A stretch of DNA of 64,000 nucleotides from Saccharicrinis sp963665705. Its GTDB lineage: Bacteria > Bacteroidota > Bacteroidia > Bacteroidales > Marinilabiliaceae. Location: NCBI GenBank assembly GCA_963665705.1, contig OY762448.1, forward strand, positions 5,766,001 through 5,830,000. The letters run 5' to 3'. Position 1 is the stretch's first letter, and each line of letters starts with the position of its first letter. This document shows positions 17,093 to 25,488 of the stretch, piece after piece. The notes below the pieces were generated by a model. The model did no database searches, had not been told where the DNA came from, and worked only from the letters and a program-made list of their open reading frames with translations. A program made the translations under genes and the position numbers.

Positions 17093-17474
17093 GAAATTTT
17101 AATTTACAATATTTATATCAAGTCCTTGAAATATAGGACAAATATTAAAATTATATAATGATAATCTTTTGCGAAGATAGTATAGTAAATTCAATATGCC
17201 AATTATTGATTTTGAGATATTATTTAGCTAATTTCAAATATTACAATTTTATACAATTAGATGAAAAATTTCATTTGAGATAATTTGTGAATCGTTGATT
17301 TTTTCTGGCCTGTATAGAATTATTATATGTGAATAGTTGATTAATGGACATTTTTTTGAGGTAAAAGTGTGTTTTTATTTGAATAAAAATTAATTTTGTT
17401 TGAAGTGATTGTTTGGGAAAATGAAACTTTTACCTCAGAGTTTGTATTAGCTTACTGAGGATAATTATATTGAT
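17093..17474. other. 382-bp intergenic region between tatC and recQ
   Basis: AT-rich spacer between divergent genes. It holds a -7-like TAATTTTG (17391-17398, plus strand) without a matching -33 box and a 12-bp inverted repeat around it (listed separately). No small gene or known RNA is recognised. Confidence 0.5.
17357..17437 (+). repeat. 12-bp inverted repeat flanking the putative recQ promoter
   Basis: TGAGGTAAAAGT (17357-17368) and its exact complement ACTTTTACCTCA (17426-17437) are separated by 57 nt. The -7-like TAATTTTG at 17391-17398 lies between them. The right arm would be in the recQ 5' UTR. Confidence 0.6.
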
Positions 17475-19655
17475 ATGGGAAAAAAGGTAGATCTTGTTGC
17501 TCATCTAAAAAGGCATTTTGGATTTGATACGTTTAAAGGGAATCAAGAAGAGGTTATCCAAAATATATTAAAGGGAAACGATACTTTTGTTTTAATGCCT
17601 ACTGGTGGTGGAAAATCTTTATGTTATCAGTTGCCTGCATTAATCTTACCCGGTACAGCGATTATTATATCACCACTGATAGCATTGATGAAAAATCAGG
17701 TTGATGCAATGAGGGGGTTTAGCGAAGATGACGGTATTGCGCACTTTTTAAATTCGTCATTGACGAAAGCTGCAATCACCAAGGTGAAAGAGGATATGTT
17801 GTCTGGAAAAACAAAACTATTATATGTTGCTCCTGAGTCGCTTACTAAGGAGGAGAATATAGAGTTTTTAAAGCAAGTTGAAATTTCTTTTTATGCTGTA
17901 GATGAGGCTCACTGTATTTCTGAATGGGGGCATGATTTTCGTCCGGAATATCGACGAATCAGGCCAATAATTGAAGAAATAGGAGAAAAACCTTTGATGG
18001 CTTTAACTGCAACAGCTACACCCAAAGTTCAAAGTGATATACAAAAAAGTCTTGGGATGAGTAAGTCGATGGTTTTTAAATCATCATTTAATCGTCCTAA
18101 TTTATATTACGAAGTGCGTGCTAAAAAACATGCTACCAAGCAAATTATTAAGATTCTTAAAGAGAATGTTGGTAAATCTGCAATTATATACTGCTTAAGT
18201 CGTAAAAAAGTTGAAGAATTAGCAGAGAATTTAGTGGTAAATGGTATTAATGCCAGAGCTTATCATGCAGGAATGGATGCTGCTACCCGAGCCGGAAATC
18301 AAGATGCCTTTTTGATGGAGGATACTGATGTGATTGTTGCTACAATTGCTTTTGGAATGGGTATTGATAAACCAGATGTACGCTTGGTGATGCATTATGA
18401 TATTCCTAAGAGCTTAGAGGGATATTATCAGGAGACAGGTCGTGCAGGACGTGATGGAGGAGAAGGTAGATGTATTACTTTTTATAGCTATAAAGATATT
18501 CAGAAGCTTGAAAAGTTTATGCAGGGTAAGCCTATCGCCGAACAGGAAATCGGGAAGCAGCTTTTACTTGAAACGGTTTCTTATGCCGAATCATCAATAT
18601 GTCGAAGGAAAATATTACTTCATTATTTCGGAGAAAAATATACTGAAGAAAATTGTGATACATGTGATAACTGTGTTAATCCTAAGGAGCAGAGTGAAGG
18701 TAAGGATAATGTAACTCTGATGATAAAAGCCATTCTTTCTTTAAAAGAAAGGTTTAAAGCGGATTATATTGTTCCTTTTTTAGCTGGTAATAAGAATTCT
18801 GCAATAAAATCATATAAGCATAATGAGCATGAACTTTTTGGAGCAGGCAAGGATAAGGAGGAAAAATATTGGAATGCTGTTATCAGGCAATTATTAGTAG
18901 CTGGATTTTTAGTAAAAGAAATAGAAAATTATGGAATCCTAAAAGTAAGTGATGCGGGGAAAGCTTTTCTTGATAAGCCAGTTTCGTTTATGATAACACA
19001 AGAGCATGATTTTGAAGTAGATGATGTCGAGGAGAAATCTGCAGGAGGTACTGCCGCCGTAGATCCTCAGTTGTTTAATATGCTTAAGGATTTAAGAAAA
19101 AGAATTTCAAAGAGAAAAAATTTACCTCCATTTGTCATATTTCAGGATCCTTCATTAGAAGCAATGGCTATTCATTATCCTATAAGTATTGAGGAATTAA
19201 TGAATATACCGGGTGTTGGTTCTGGTAAAGCTAATAGGTTTGGTAAAGAGTTTGTTGAGTTAATTAAATCTCATGTGGAGGAAAATGACATTGACAGACC
19301 AATTGATATGGTTGTTAAGTCTGTTGCCAATAAGTCAAAGAATAAAATTGCTATAATTCAGAGTATAGATCGTAAAGTACCTCTTAATGATATCGCAGAA
19401 TCCAGAGGCTTGGAAATGGATGATTTGTTAACAGAAATTGAATCTATTGTGTATTCAGGCACTCGTGTGAATATAGACTATTATATTGATCAGATAATGG
19501 ATGAGGATCATCGTGATGATATTTTTTATTATTATAAAGAAGATGCGGAGACAGATGATATAGGTAGTGCTCTTGAGGAGTTGGGAGAGGATGAATATTC
19601 AGAAGAGAATGTGAGGTTGGTTCGAATTAAATTTTTGTCGGAAGTAGGAAATTAA
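17475..19655 (+). CDS. recQ: ATP-dependent DNA helicase RecQ
   Basis: A 726-aa 3'-5' DNA helicase. Motif I is MPTGGGKS (41-48), motif II is DEAH (143-146), followed by CISEWGHDFRP, the aromatic-rich loop. Motif VI is QETGRAGRDG. The zinc-binding cysteines CRRK ... CDTCDNC lie near 376-400, then a winged-helix RQC region and an HRDC domain around 530-605. A further acidic C-terminal extension of ~100 aa follows the HRDC. It acts in recombination and replication-fork repair. It is convergent with the outer-membrane pair, only 3 bp apart. Confidence 0.96.
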   Translation: MGKKVDLVAHLKRHFGFDTFKGNQEEVIQNILKGNDTFVLMPTGGGKSLCYQLPALILPGTAIIISPLIALMKNQVDAMRGFSEDDGIAHFLNSSLTKAAITKVKEDMLSGKTKLLYVAPESLTKEENIEFLKQVEISFYAVDEAHCISEWGHDFRPEYRRIRPIIEEIGEKPLMALTATATPKVQSDIQKSLGMSKSMVFKSSFNRPNLYYEVRAKKHATKQIIKILKENVGKSAIIYCLSRKKVEELAENLVVNGINARAYHAGMDAATRAGNQDAFLMEDTDVIVATIAFGMGIDKPDVRLVMHYDIPKSLEGYYQETGRAGRDGGEGRCITFYSYKDIQKLEKFMQGKPIAEQEIGKQLLLETVSYAESSICRRKILLHYFGEKYTEENCDTCDNCVNPKEQSEGKDNVTLMIKAILSLKERFKADYIVPFLAGNKNSAIKSYKHNEHELFGAGKDKEEKYWNAVIRQLLVAGFLVKEIENYGILKVSDAGKAFLDKPVSFMITQEHDFEVDDVEEKSAGGTAAVDPQLFNMLKDLRKRISKRKNLPPFVIFQDPSLEAMAIHYPISIEELMNIPGVGSGKANRFGKEFVELIKSHVEENDIDRPIDMVVKSVANKSKNKIAIIQSIDRKVPLNDIAESRGLEMDDLLTEIESIVYSGTRVNIDYYIDQIMDEDHRDDIFYYYKEDAETDDIGSALEELGEDEYSEENVRLVRIKFLSEVGN

Positions 19656-19658
19656 ATA

Positions 19659-21680
19659 TTAAATTTTTATTTGTAACTGAATTTTAAAATTGGTTTTGGT
19701 ATTGCTTGTTATTGTTTGCAAACCAGAGCCAATTTCTTTTTTGTTACTATACCAAGTTTGAGCCACTTTAAACCATAATGTTATATTGCTATTTATTTTC
19801 CATTTGGTTAATAGATAGGTTCTTGATCCTTTATCCTGAAATGCAGGGACGCTAAAGTTGTATAATACATCGTTTTCATAGGTGTATATTCTGGAGTTGT
19901 AATCATCAACGTTAAACAAACCATATCTTAAACTACATGAAAATTTCTTGTTAGTCAGGCTGTAATTTAGGTTTGTGTACAGTAATGTCCCGCAAGAATT
20001 ATTGTTATATGAATTGTAAAGAGATTTTTCTAATCGGCATTGGATGCCCCAGTTTTGGTTTGCCTCAAATTTAATGTTTGCTCTAATTTTTTTAAGATTA
20101 TAATACCCTACATTGTTGTCGATATTTACATTTTCTGAAATATTTTTTCCCTTTTCCTTTTCTCTGTATTGTAGAAGTAGTAACGTGTTTGGAGTAATCT
20201 TATAAAAGGTTCTAATTGAGATTTCATAACCATTAGAAGGTTTGTCTATGTTATATTCAAGCCAATTAAACTTAAAGATATCCACATAGCTTTGGATCTC
20301 TAATTTTTTTATGGGGAGAATATTGAGTCCAATATATAAACCGGATTCCCCATTAGGGTTGCTGCTTTCAGTAAATGAATTCATCCAGGGGGAATAGTAG
20401 CTTTTGGAGAATTTACGGAATAGGAAAGAGGTAGAAATATTGGATCCTGGCTTTAATAGGAGTCCATTTGTTAAAGCTAAATCACCATTAGAATTTGTAG
20501 CGATTTCGCCGAATAATATAAAGTTTGATCGTCCGTAATTGTATGAAATCCAAGAGTTGTTATGTTTGTTTTTAGGAGAGTTTAGCTGCTTGTAAAGGTT
20601 GCTGCATTTTATGGAATCAACATCTTTTTGGTGATAGAAACTGCCTAGCGAAACAGAAATGTTTCTCCATCGGTATGCTATGTTTGTGCCTATTGTGCGC
20701 TGCGTTAAATTGTTTTTTTTATTTATCTCACTAAGTGTTCTGTGATAACCTGTTGAAGGAAATGAAGATGCAATTGTTTTGTGAGAAATTGAATCATATG
20801 AAATATTTGAATCAATGTTTTTTGAGGAGAAGAATGTGGTTATGTCTATAGTTTTCCAGCTTAATGATGATGCAATACCGCGAAAATAATCTGTTTCATT
20901 GGCAGAAGTGTACCTTTTTATTCCACTGACTCTTTTTTTTATAAGAAATATATCTCCTGATTTTCCCAGACTTGAGCCTGTGTATAAGGCTAACCCTTGT
21001 CCAAAATTAGCATGAAAATCACCAATTATGATTTTATTAATAAATTTATTGCCATTGTACTCTATAAAACCTGAATAAAATTCTGGAACATTGTTACTGT
21101 CAAAGGATTTTTCACCTGGATCTTTATCGAAAGTAAAGCCACATGAAATGTGTTGTCCATATTCAATTAAAGTTTTTGAAAAGAGATGATGTTTGTTTCC
21201 TGTGTATCCTGAACTGTCATTAAGTGAATATCCTTTAGCATTTTCTAGGTCAAAGATGTCTCTTAAAATCATCTTTGCTTTAATGTAGTTTTGGTCAGAT
21301 GATTTTAATGGTTCTCCAAATGTTACAAAATAAGATAATGTTTCAATAAGTTCTGGAGTAAAGTCTTTAATAGTTTGTAGTTGATATTTACTATAAACAG
21401 GTGAATATGTTTTGACGTATTCTAATAATTGATCGATATTAAAGTCAGAAAGGAATAAGAGTTTATCTAGGAATTCTTTATTGATAAGATTGATGTTTAT
21501 TGGGTTTTCAGAGACCTCTATTAAATCGTTAAAACTTTGTGCATTTTGTTCTGGATCAATTCCATTTTCAGCTAAATGCTCAATAAGACTGGATGGAATT
21601 CCTTTGTTTTCAAATGATTTTTGAGCTTTTAGAGAAGAGAATAGTGTTAATGCAGTGATAAATATGTAGTATTTTATCAT
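19659..21680 (-). CDS. Helix-hairpin-helix plus predicted outer-membrane beta-barrel protein
   Basis: A 673-aa predicted exported protein: signal peptide (LTLFSSLKA), then a helical N-terminal region up to about residue 125 with helix-hairpin-helix-like units (NPININLINKEFLDKLLFL; YSKYQLQTI). The rest has alternating hydrophobic/polar strands and aromatic-rich segments typical of an outer-membrane barrel. It ends in a strand, KTNFKIQLQIKI. HHH units usually bind DNA backbones, but in exported Bacteroidota proteins their role is unknown. It follows the gene at 21683 by 2 bp and is surely in the same operon. No function is assigned. Confidence 0.65.
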   Translation of the reverse strand: MIKYYIFITALTLFSSLKAQKSFENKGIPSSLIEHLAENGIDPEQNAQSFNDLIEVSENPININLINKEFLDKLLFLSDFNIDQLLEYVKTYSPVYSKYQLQTIKDFTPELIETLSYFVTFGEPLKSSDQNYIKAKMILRDIFDLENAKGYSLNDSSGYTGNKHHLFSKTLIEYGQHISCGFTFDKDPGEKSFDSNNVPEFYSGFIEYNGNKFINKIIIGDFHANFGQGLALYTGSSLGKSGDIFLIKKRVSGIKRYTSANETDYFRGIASSLSWKTIDITTFFSSKNIDSNISYDSISHKTIASSFPSTGYHRTLSEINKKNNLTQRTIGTNIAYRWRNISVSLGSFYHQKDVDSIKCSNLYKQLNSPKNKHNNSWISYNYGRSNFILFGEIATNSNGDLALTNGLLLKPGSNISTSFLFRKFSKSYYSPWMNSFTESSNPNGESGLYIGLNILPIKKLEIQSYVDIFKFNWLEYNIDKPSNGYEISIRTFYKITPNTLLLLQYREKEKGKNISENVNIDNNVGYYNLKKIRANIKFEANQNWGIQCRLEKSLYNSYNNNSCGTLLYTNLNYSLTNKKFSCSLRYGLFNVDDYNSRIYTYENDVLYNFSVPAFQDKGSRTYLLTKWKINSNITLWFKVAQTWYSNKKEIGSGLQTITSNTKTNFKIQLQIKI

Positions 21681-21682
21681 TT

Positions 21683-22519
21683 TTAGTTTATTTGATATGT
21701 AAGACCAATGCCTGATGATAAGCCAAGTGTTTGATGATTGGTCGTGGAAATATCTATAGTGAAATTTTCGATTAATAGACCAAGTCCTATTGTGTAGGTT
21801 ATTGGTTTTCCGTAGACTCCAGTTCTTGCTATAAATATGTTGTTTATTTTATACTCCAAACCAAATCTAGTTATAGTATTGCCGTAAACCTGATTTAAAA
21901 CTTCACTGGATAATGAGAATCTGTTACTCGAATTCCACCTTATTCCTAAATTGATGTATGAAGGAAGTATTTCTGTTTTATCCTCGATTTTAAGTTTAGC
22001 TTTTTCCGGATTTAGGGTGAAGAACCCAATGTTAACTTCAGGATATGGGCTAAATTGGATGCCGAATGAAGAAAATACCTGTTGTCCATTCCCTGATTCT
22101 GATATTTGATTGTGTTGTAGGTTGAACTGAAAGGCGATATTGAATTTTGGGGATAAAAATTTAGCAAATCCTATGCTAAAACGGGATTCGTTATAGTATT
22201 TGTAACCATATCTATTTATTGTTGCATGAATTATTCCATATTTAGTTGGTGTGGCAGCCGAAATGTTTTGAGTGCTTAGTTCTTTAATGAAGTATGGCAT
22301 GTAATAATTGACTGTTAGTGTAGTTTTGTCAAGAGAAACTGTGCCGGAGGGATTAGAGTATAGGCTGGATATGCCTTTGGCGGCTACTCCTGTGCCACCT
22401 TGTGCAATGAATTCGTTTGAAAGATTTGAAAGATTCTGAGATAGACAGAGTGAGTTAAATCCAGATACGATTATAAATATTATCAAAGCCATGTATGGCT
22501 TTATATGGGTTAGGGTCAT
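21683..22519 (-). CDS. Outer-membrane barrel protein, PorV/PorQ-like
   Basis: A 278-aa protein with an N-terminal hydrophobic signal (ALIIFIIVSGFNSLCLSQ) followed by EFIAQGGTGVAAKGISSLYSNPSGTVSL. That opening resembles FadL-type proteins of the PorV/PorQ group (alternating glycine/asparagine, NP-SG). Regular amphipathic strands follow to the C-terminal GIGLTYQIN. PorQ/PorV are outer-membrane parts of type IX secretion, so a link with the T9SS cargo at 264 is possible but not shown. It sits 2 bp upstream of the HHH-barrel gene. The precise family is uncertain. Confidence 0.5.
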   Translation of the reverse strand: MTLTHIKPYMALIIFIIVSGFNSLCLSQNLSNLSNEFIAQGGTGVAAKGISSLYSNPSGTVSLDKTTLTVNYYMPYFIKELSTQNISAATPTKYGIIHATINRYGYKYYNESRFSIGFAKFLSPKFNIAFQFNLQHNQISESGNGQQVFSSFGIQFSPYPEVNIGFFTLNPEKAKLKIEDKTEILPSYINLGIRWNSSNRFSLSSEVLNQVYGNTITRFGLEYKINNIFIARTGVYGKPITYTIGLGLLIENFTIDISTTNHQTLGLSSGIGLTYQIN

Positions 22520-22544
22520 GGTTATGGTAAATGTTAAAAAAAAT

Positions 22545-22578
22545 AAGGTGAACTAAGTTTAAATACTTGGTTCACCTT
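22545..22578 (-). terminator. Terminator of purE
   Basis: A 14-bp stem (22545-22558 / 22565-22578, one G-T pair), with a 6-nt loop, is followed on the minus strand by ATTTTTTTT. It ends the purE transcript before the outer-membrane pair. Confidence 0.8.
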
Positions 22579-22641
22579 AAAAATAATAATAATACGTTAA
22601 TATTTTAACTAATTATTGAAAAAAATATATAATTAAATGAT

Positions 22642-23148
22642 TTAGTTTGTTTTATAATCATATTTAATCTCACTTAATTCTTTGTTTGCTTTTTCAATTT
22701 TAGTTTTCAGATTTTCTTTAAAATCAGCTACTCTTGATGCTAATTCAGTATCGCCTAAAGCTAACATTTGAGCAGCAAGAATTCCTGCATTTTGTGCGCC
22801 ATTAATACCTACTGTAGCCACTGGTATCCCTGGAGGCATCTGAACAATGGCCAATAGTGCATCAAGTCCATCTAATGAAGCTTTAATTGGTACACCAATA
22901 ATAGGTAGTTTAGTCATGGAAGCAATTACACCTGGAAGGTGTGCTGCCATTCCTGCTGCTGCAATAATAACCTTAATGCCTTTATCCTCTGCTCCCTTAG
23001 CAAACTTTTCTACTGCCTCTGGAGTTCTGTGTGCTGAAAGTGCGTTTATTTCAAATGGGATTTTTAAATCATTTAGCACCTGAGCTGCTTTTTCCATAAC
23101 AGGCAAATCAGATGTGCTGCCCATAATAATACTAACTACTGCTTGCAT
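22642..23148 (-). CDS. purE: N5-carboxyaminoimidazole ribonucleotide mutase
   Basis: Purine biosynthesis enzyme of 168 aa. The class I PurE signature MGSTSDLPVM is at 9-18, SAHRTPE at about 38-44, and AAAGMAAHLPGVIAS carries the catalytic-site histidine. It converts N5-CAIR to CAIR. Length is standard. It is divergent from hpt, the purine salvage gene, with overlapping promoter space at 23149-23277, so purine synthesis and salvage face each other here. Confidence 0.95.
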   Translation of the reverse strand: MQAVVSIIMGSTSDLPVMEKAAQVLNDLKIPFEINALSAHRTPEAVEKFAKGAEDKGIKVIIAAAGMAAHLPGVIASMTKLPIIGVPIKASLDGLDALLAIVQMPPGIPVATVGINGAQNAGILAAQMLALGDTELASRVADFKENLKTKIEKANKELSEIKYDYKTN

Positions 23149-23189
23149 AGTGTAATTTAAATAAAGTAAATAATTCGTTTAAACTAACG

Positions 23190-23248
23190 CAAAATTAATA
23201 AGTTATAAAAAGAAAATGATTCAAAGATTGTATTTTTTTGTACTTTTG
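23190..23248. promoter_or_regulatory. Back-to-back -7 boxes of purE and hpt
   Basis: TAATTTTG on the minus strand (23197-23190) and TACTTTTG on the plus strand (23241-23248) match the Bacteroidota -7 box for the two divergent genes. For purE a TTTG lies 24 nt upstream; no good -33 is seen for hpt. Confidence 0.5.
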
Positions 23249-23277
23249 CGCCACAGAATTAAAATGTTGCCCAATTA

Positions 23278-23814
23278 ATGAAACGTATAAAGCTATTAGA
23301 CAGGGAGTTTGAACTATCAATTCCTTTTGAGAAGATAGATAATGCAATTGCAGGAATAGCAGATAGAATGAACAAGGATTTAGTTGATAAAGATCCATTA
23401 ATGATTTGTGTTTTGAATGGTTCTTTTATGTTTGCTGCTGATTTAATGAAAAAACTAAATTTCCCTTGCGAAATTAGCTTTGTAAAACTTTCTTCATATG
23501 AAGGAACATCTTCTACAGGTAAAGTAAAAGAGCTGATTGGTTTAAATGAGAATATTGAAGGAAGATGTGTTGTTATTCTGGAGGATATTGTTGATACAGG
23601 TTTTACGATTGAAAAAATTAAAAATCAATTGTTAGGATATCAACCTGCAGAAGTTAAAATAGCAACAATGTTATTTAAACCGGATGCATGTAAAACAGAT
23701 ATTGAAATTGATTACACAGGAATGGAAATTCCAAATGATTTTATAGTTGGCTATGGGCTTGATTATGATGGTCATGGTCGTAATTTAGCCAATATTTATA
23801 CCGTTGTTGATTAA
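23278..23814 (+). CDS. hpt: Hypoxanthine phosphoribosyltransferase
   Basis: Purine salvage enzyme of 178 aa joining hypoxanthine (and usually guanine) to PRPP. The PRPP loop is VVILEDIVDTGFTI (near 98-111), VLNGSFMFAADL is the pyrophosphate loop, and the flexible-loop region is FVKLSSYEGTSSTGKV. It is first in an apparent hpt-adk-obg-mutS-like run, 18 bp before adk. Confidence 0.95.
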   Translation: MKRIKLLDREFELSIPFEKIDNAIAGIADRMNKDLVDKDPLMICVLNGSFMFAADLMKKLNFPCEISFVKLSSYEGTSSTGKVKELIGLNENIEGRCVVILEDIVDTGFTIEKIKNQLLGYQPAEVKIATMLFKPDACKTDIEIDYTGMEIPNDFIVGYGLDYDGHGRNLANIYTVVD

Positions 23815-23832
23815 TTATAAACTTTAAATAAA

Positions 23833-24405
23833 ATGTTGAACGTAGTAATTTTTGGCCCTCCAGGGTCCGGTAAAGGTACCCAAAGTGAAAATATTATTAA
23901 AAAGTACAATTTAGCACATATCTCTACCGGAGATCTGTTAAGAGCAGAAATTAGCGGACATACGCAGCTAGGAACGATAGCTAAAAGTTTTATTGATAAA
24001 GGAGAACTGGTTCCTGATGAAACAATCATTGGAATGATTGATAATAAAATTGAGTCATTAGTTGGTTCAAAAGGTGTTATTTTTGATGGTTTTCCAAGAA
24101 CTGTAGAGCAAGCAAAAGCTCTTGAAGAATTATTGGCCGAATATAAAACAAAGGTTAAGGTGATGATTAATCTTGAGGTTCCAAAAGATGAACTTGTAAC
24201 AAGATTACTTGAAAGAGGAAAGGTTTCAGGAAGATCTGATGATAATTTAGAAACTATTGAGAAGAGAATTAATGTATATGAATCTCAAACTAAACCTGTA
24301 ATTGATTTCTATAAAAAGAAAAGAGTATATAAGTCAATTAAAGGAGTAGGTAGTATTGATGAGATCTTTGGTTCTATTGCCGAAGTTCTTGATTCTGTAC
24401 AATAA
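23833..24405 (+). CDS. adk: Adenylate kinase
   Basis: A 190-aa enzyme catalysing ATP + AMP = 2 ADP. P-loop GPPGSGKGT is at 8-16, the AMP-binding segment HISTGDLLRAEI follows, and FDGFPRT and GRSDDN are typical. The LID is short and lacks the four-cysteine zinc site, as in the short-LID form. It follows hpt by 18 bp. A hairpin separates it from obg. Confidence 0.96.
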   Translation: MLNVVIFGPPGSGKGTQSENIIKKYNLAHISTGDLLRAEISGHTQLGTIAKSFIDKGELVPDETIIGMIDNKIESLVGSKGVIFDGFPRTVEQAKALEELLAEYKTKVKVMINLEVPKDELVTRLLERGKVSGRSDDNLETIEKRINVYESQTKPVIDFYKKKRVYKSIKGVGSIDEIFGSIAEVLDSVQ

Positions 24406-24424
24406 GTAAGATAATATTTACATG

Positions 24425-24455
24425 AGCCGCGGAAGTTATGTGCTTTCCGTGGCTT
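24425..24455 (+). terminator. Hairpin terminator after adk
   Basis: AGCC-G-CGGAA pairs with TTCCGTGGCT (one G-T pair) and is followed by TATTTTTT, about 20 nt after the adk stop. obg may therefore depend on partial read-through or its own promoter. Confidence 0.7.
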
Positions 24456-24477
24456 ATTTTTTATAAGTGTATTGGTT

Positions 24478-25488
24478 ATGGCAAGTAGTAATTTTGTTGA
24501 TTATGTAAAAATTTTCTGTCGCTCAGGAAAAGGAGGAGCAGGTTCTGCTCATATGCGTAGAGAGAAATTTGTTCCTAAAGGAGGACCAGATGGAGGAGAT
24601 GGTGGTAGAGGCGGTCACGTAATTATTCAGGGTAGCCGTAATCATTGGACTTTATTGCACTTGAAATTTCAAAGGCATATTTTTGCCGGGCATGGAATGT
24701 CTGGCAGTGGTCAGGGAAGTTTTGGTTCGCAAGGAGAGGATAAAACAATTTTTGTTCCTCTGGGTACTATAGCAAAAGATGCAGAAACCGGTGAAGTGAT
24801 GTGTGAGATTACAGAGGAAGGACAAGAGTTTATTTTAGCTCCCGGAGGAAAGGGGGGTAGAGGAAATATGCACTTTAAAACTTCTACAAATCAAACCCCA
24901 AGATATGCACAACCTGGCTTGGATGGAATTGAAATTGCTGTAATTCTGGAACTAAAAGTACTAGCTGATGTAGGATTAGTTGGTTTTCCAAATGCAGGTA
25001 AGTCAACTCTTTTATCAGTAGTTTCTGCTGCTAAACCTGAAATTGCAGATTATCCATTTACAACTTTAGTTCCAAATCTTGGTATTGTGAATTATCGTGA
25101 TTACAAATCTTTTGTAATGGCTGATATTCCAGGAATTATAGAAGGAGCCAGTGATGGGAAAGGTCTTGGATTAAGGTTTCTAAGACATATCGAGCGAAAT
25201 TCTATTCTTTTGTTTTTAGTTCCTGCTGATGCTGATGATATTGCAAAAGAATATCAGGTTTTGCTTAATGAGCTCAAAATGTATAATCCTGAACTTTTGG
25301 ATAAACAAAGAATACTTGCTATTTCTAAATGTGACTTGTTGGATGATGAGTTGATAGCTGAAATAAAACAAGAACTTCCTGAAATTCCATATACTTTTAT
25401 ATCTTCGGTTGCCAATATAGGTATTACTGAGTTAAAAGATATGATATGGAAAGCACTGGACGAGTCGAACAGGAATATGATAGATTAG
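24478..25488 (+). CDS. obg: Obg family GTPase
   Basis: Ribosome-assembly GTPase of 336 aa. The glycine-rich OBG fold (SGKGGAGSAHMRREKF, GGPDGGDGGRGG) fills the first ~160 residues. The G1 motif GFPNAGKST is near 169-177, followed by DYPFTTLVPNLG, DIPGIIEGA and SKCDLL. The C-terminal extension found in some Obg proteins is absent. The frame continues upstream to a TTG at 24472, but ATG at 24478 (MASSNFVDYVKIF) matches the family start. The next gene begins inside its last 43 bp. Confidence 0.96.
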   Translation: MASSNFVDYVKIFCRSGKGGAGSAHMRREKFVPKGGPDGGDGGRGGHVIIQGSRNHWTLLHLKFQRHIFAGHGMSGSGQGSFGSQGEDKTIFVPLGTIAKDAETGEVMCEITEEGQEFILAPGGKGGRGNMHFKTSTNQTPRYAQPGLDGIEIAVILELKVLADVGLVGFPNAGKSTLLSVVSAAKPEIADYPFTTLVPNLGIVNYRDYKSFVMADIPGIIEGASDGKGLGLRFLRHIERNSILLFLVPADADDIAKEYQVLLNELKMYNPELLDKQRILAISKCDLLDDELIAEIKQELPEIPYTFISSVANIGITELKDMIWKALDESNRNMID

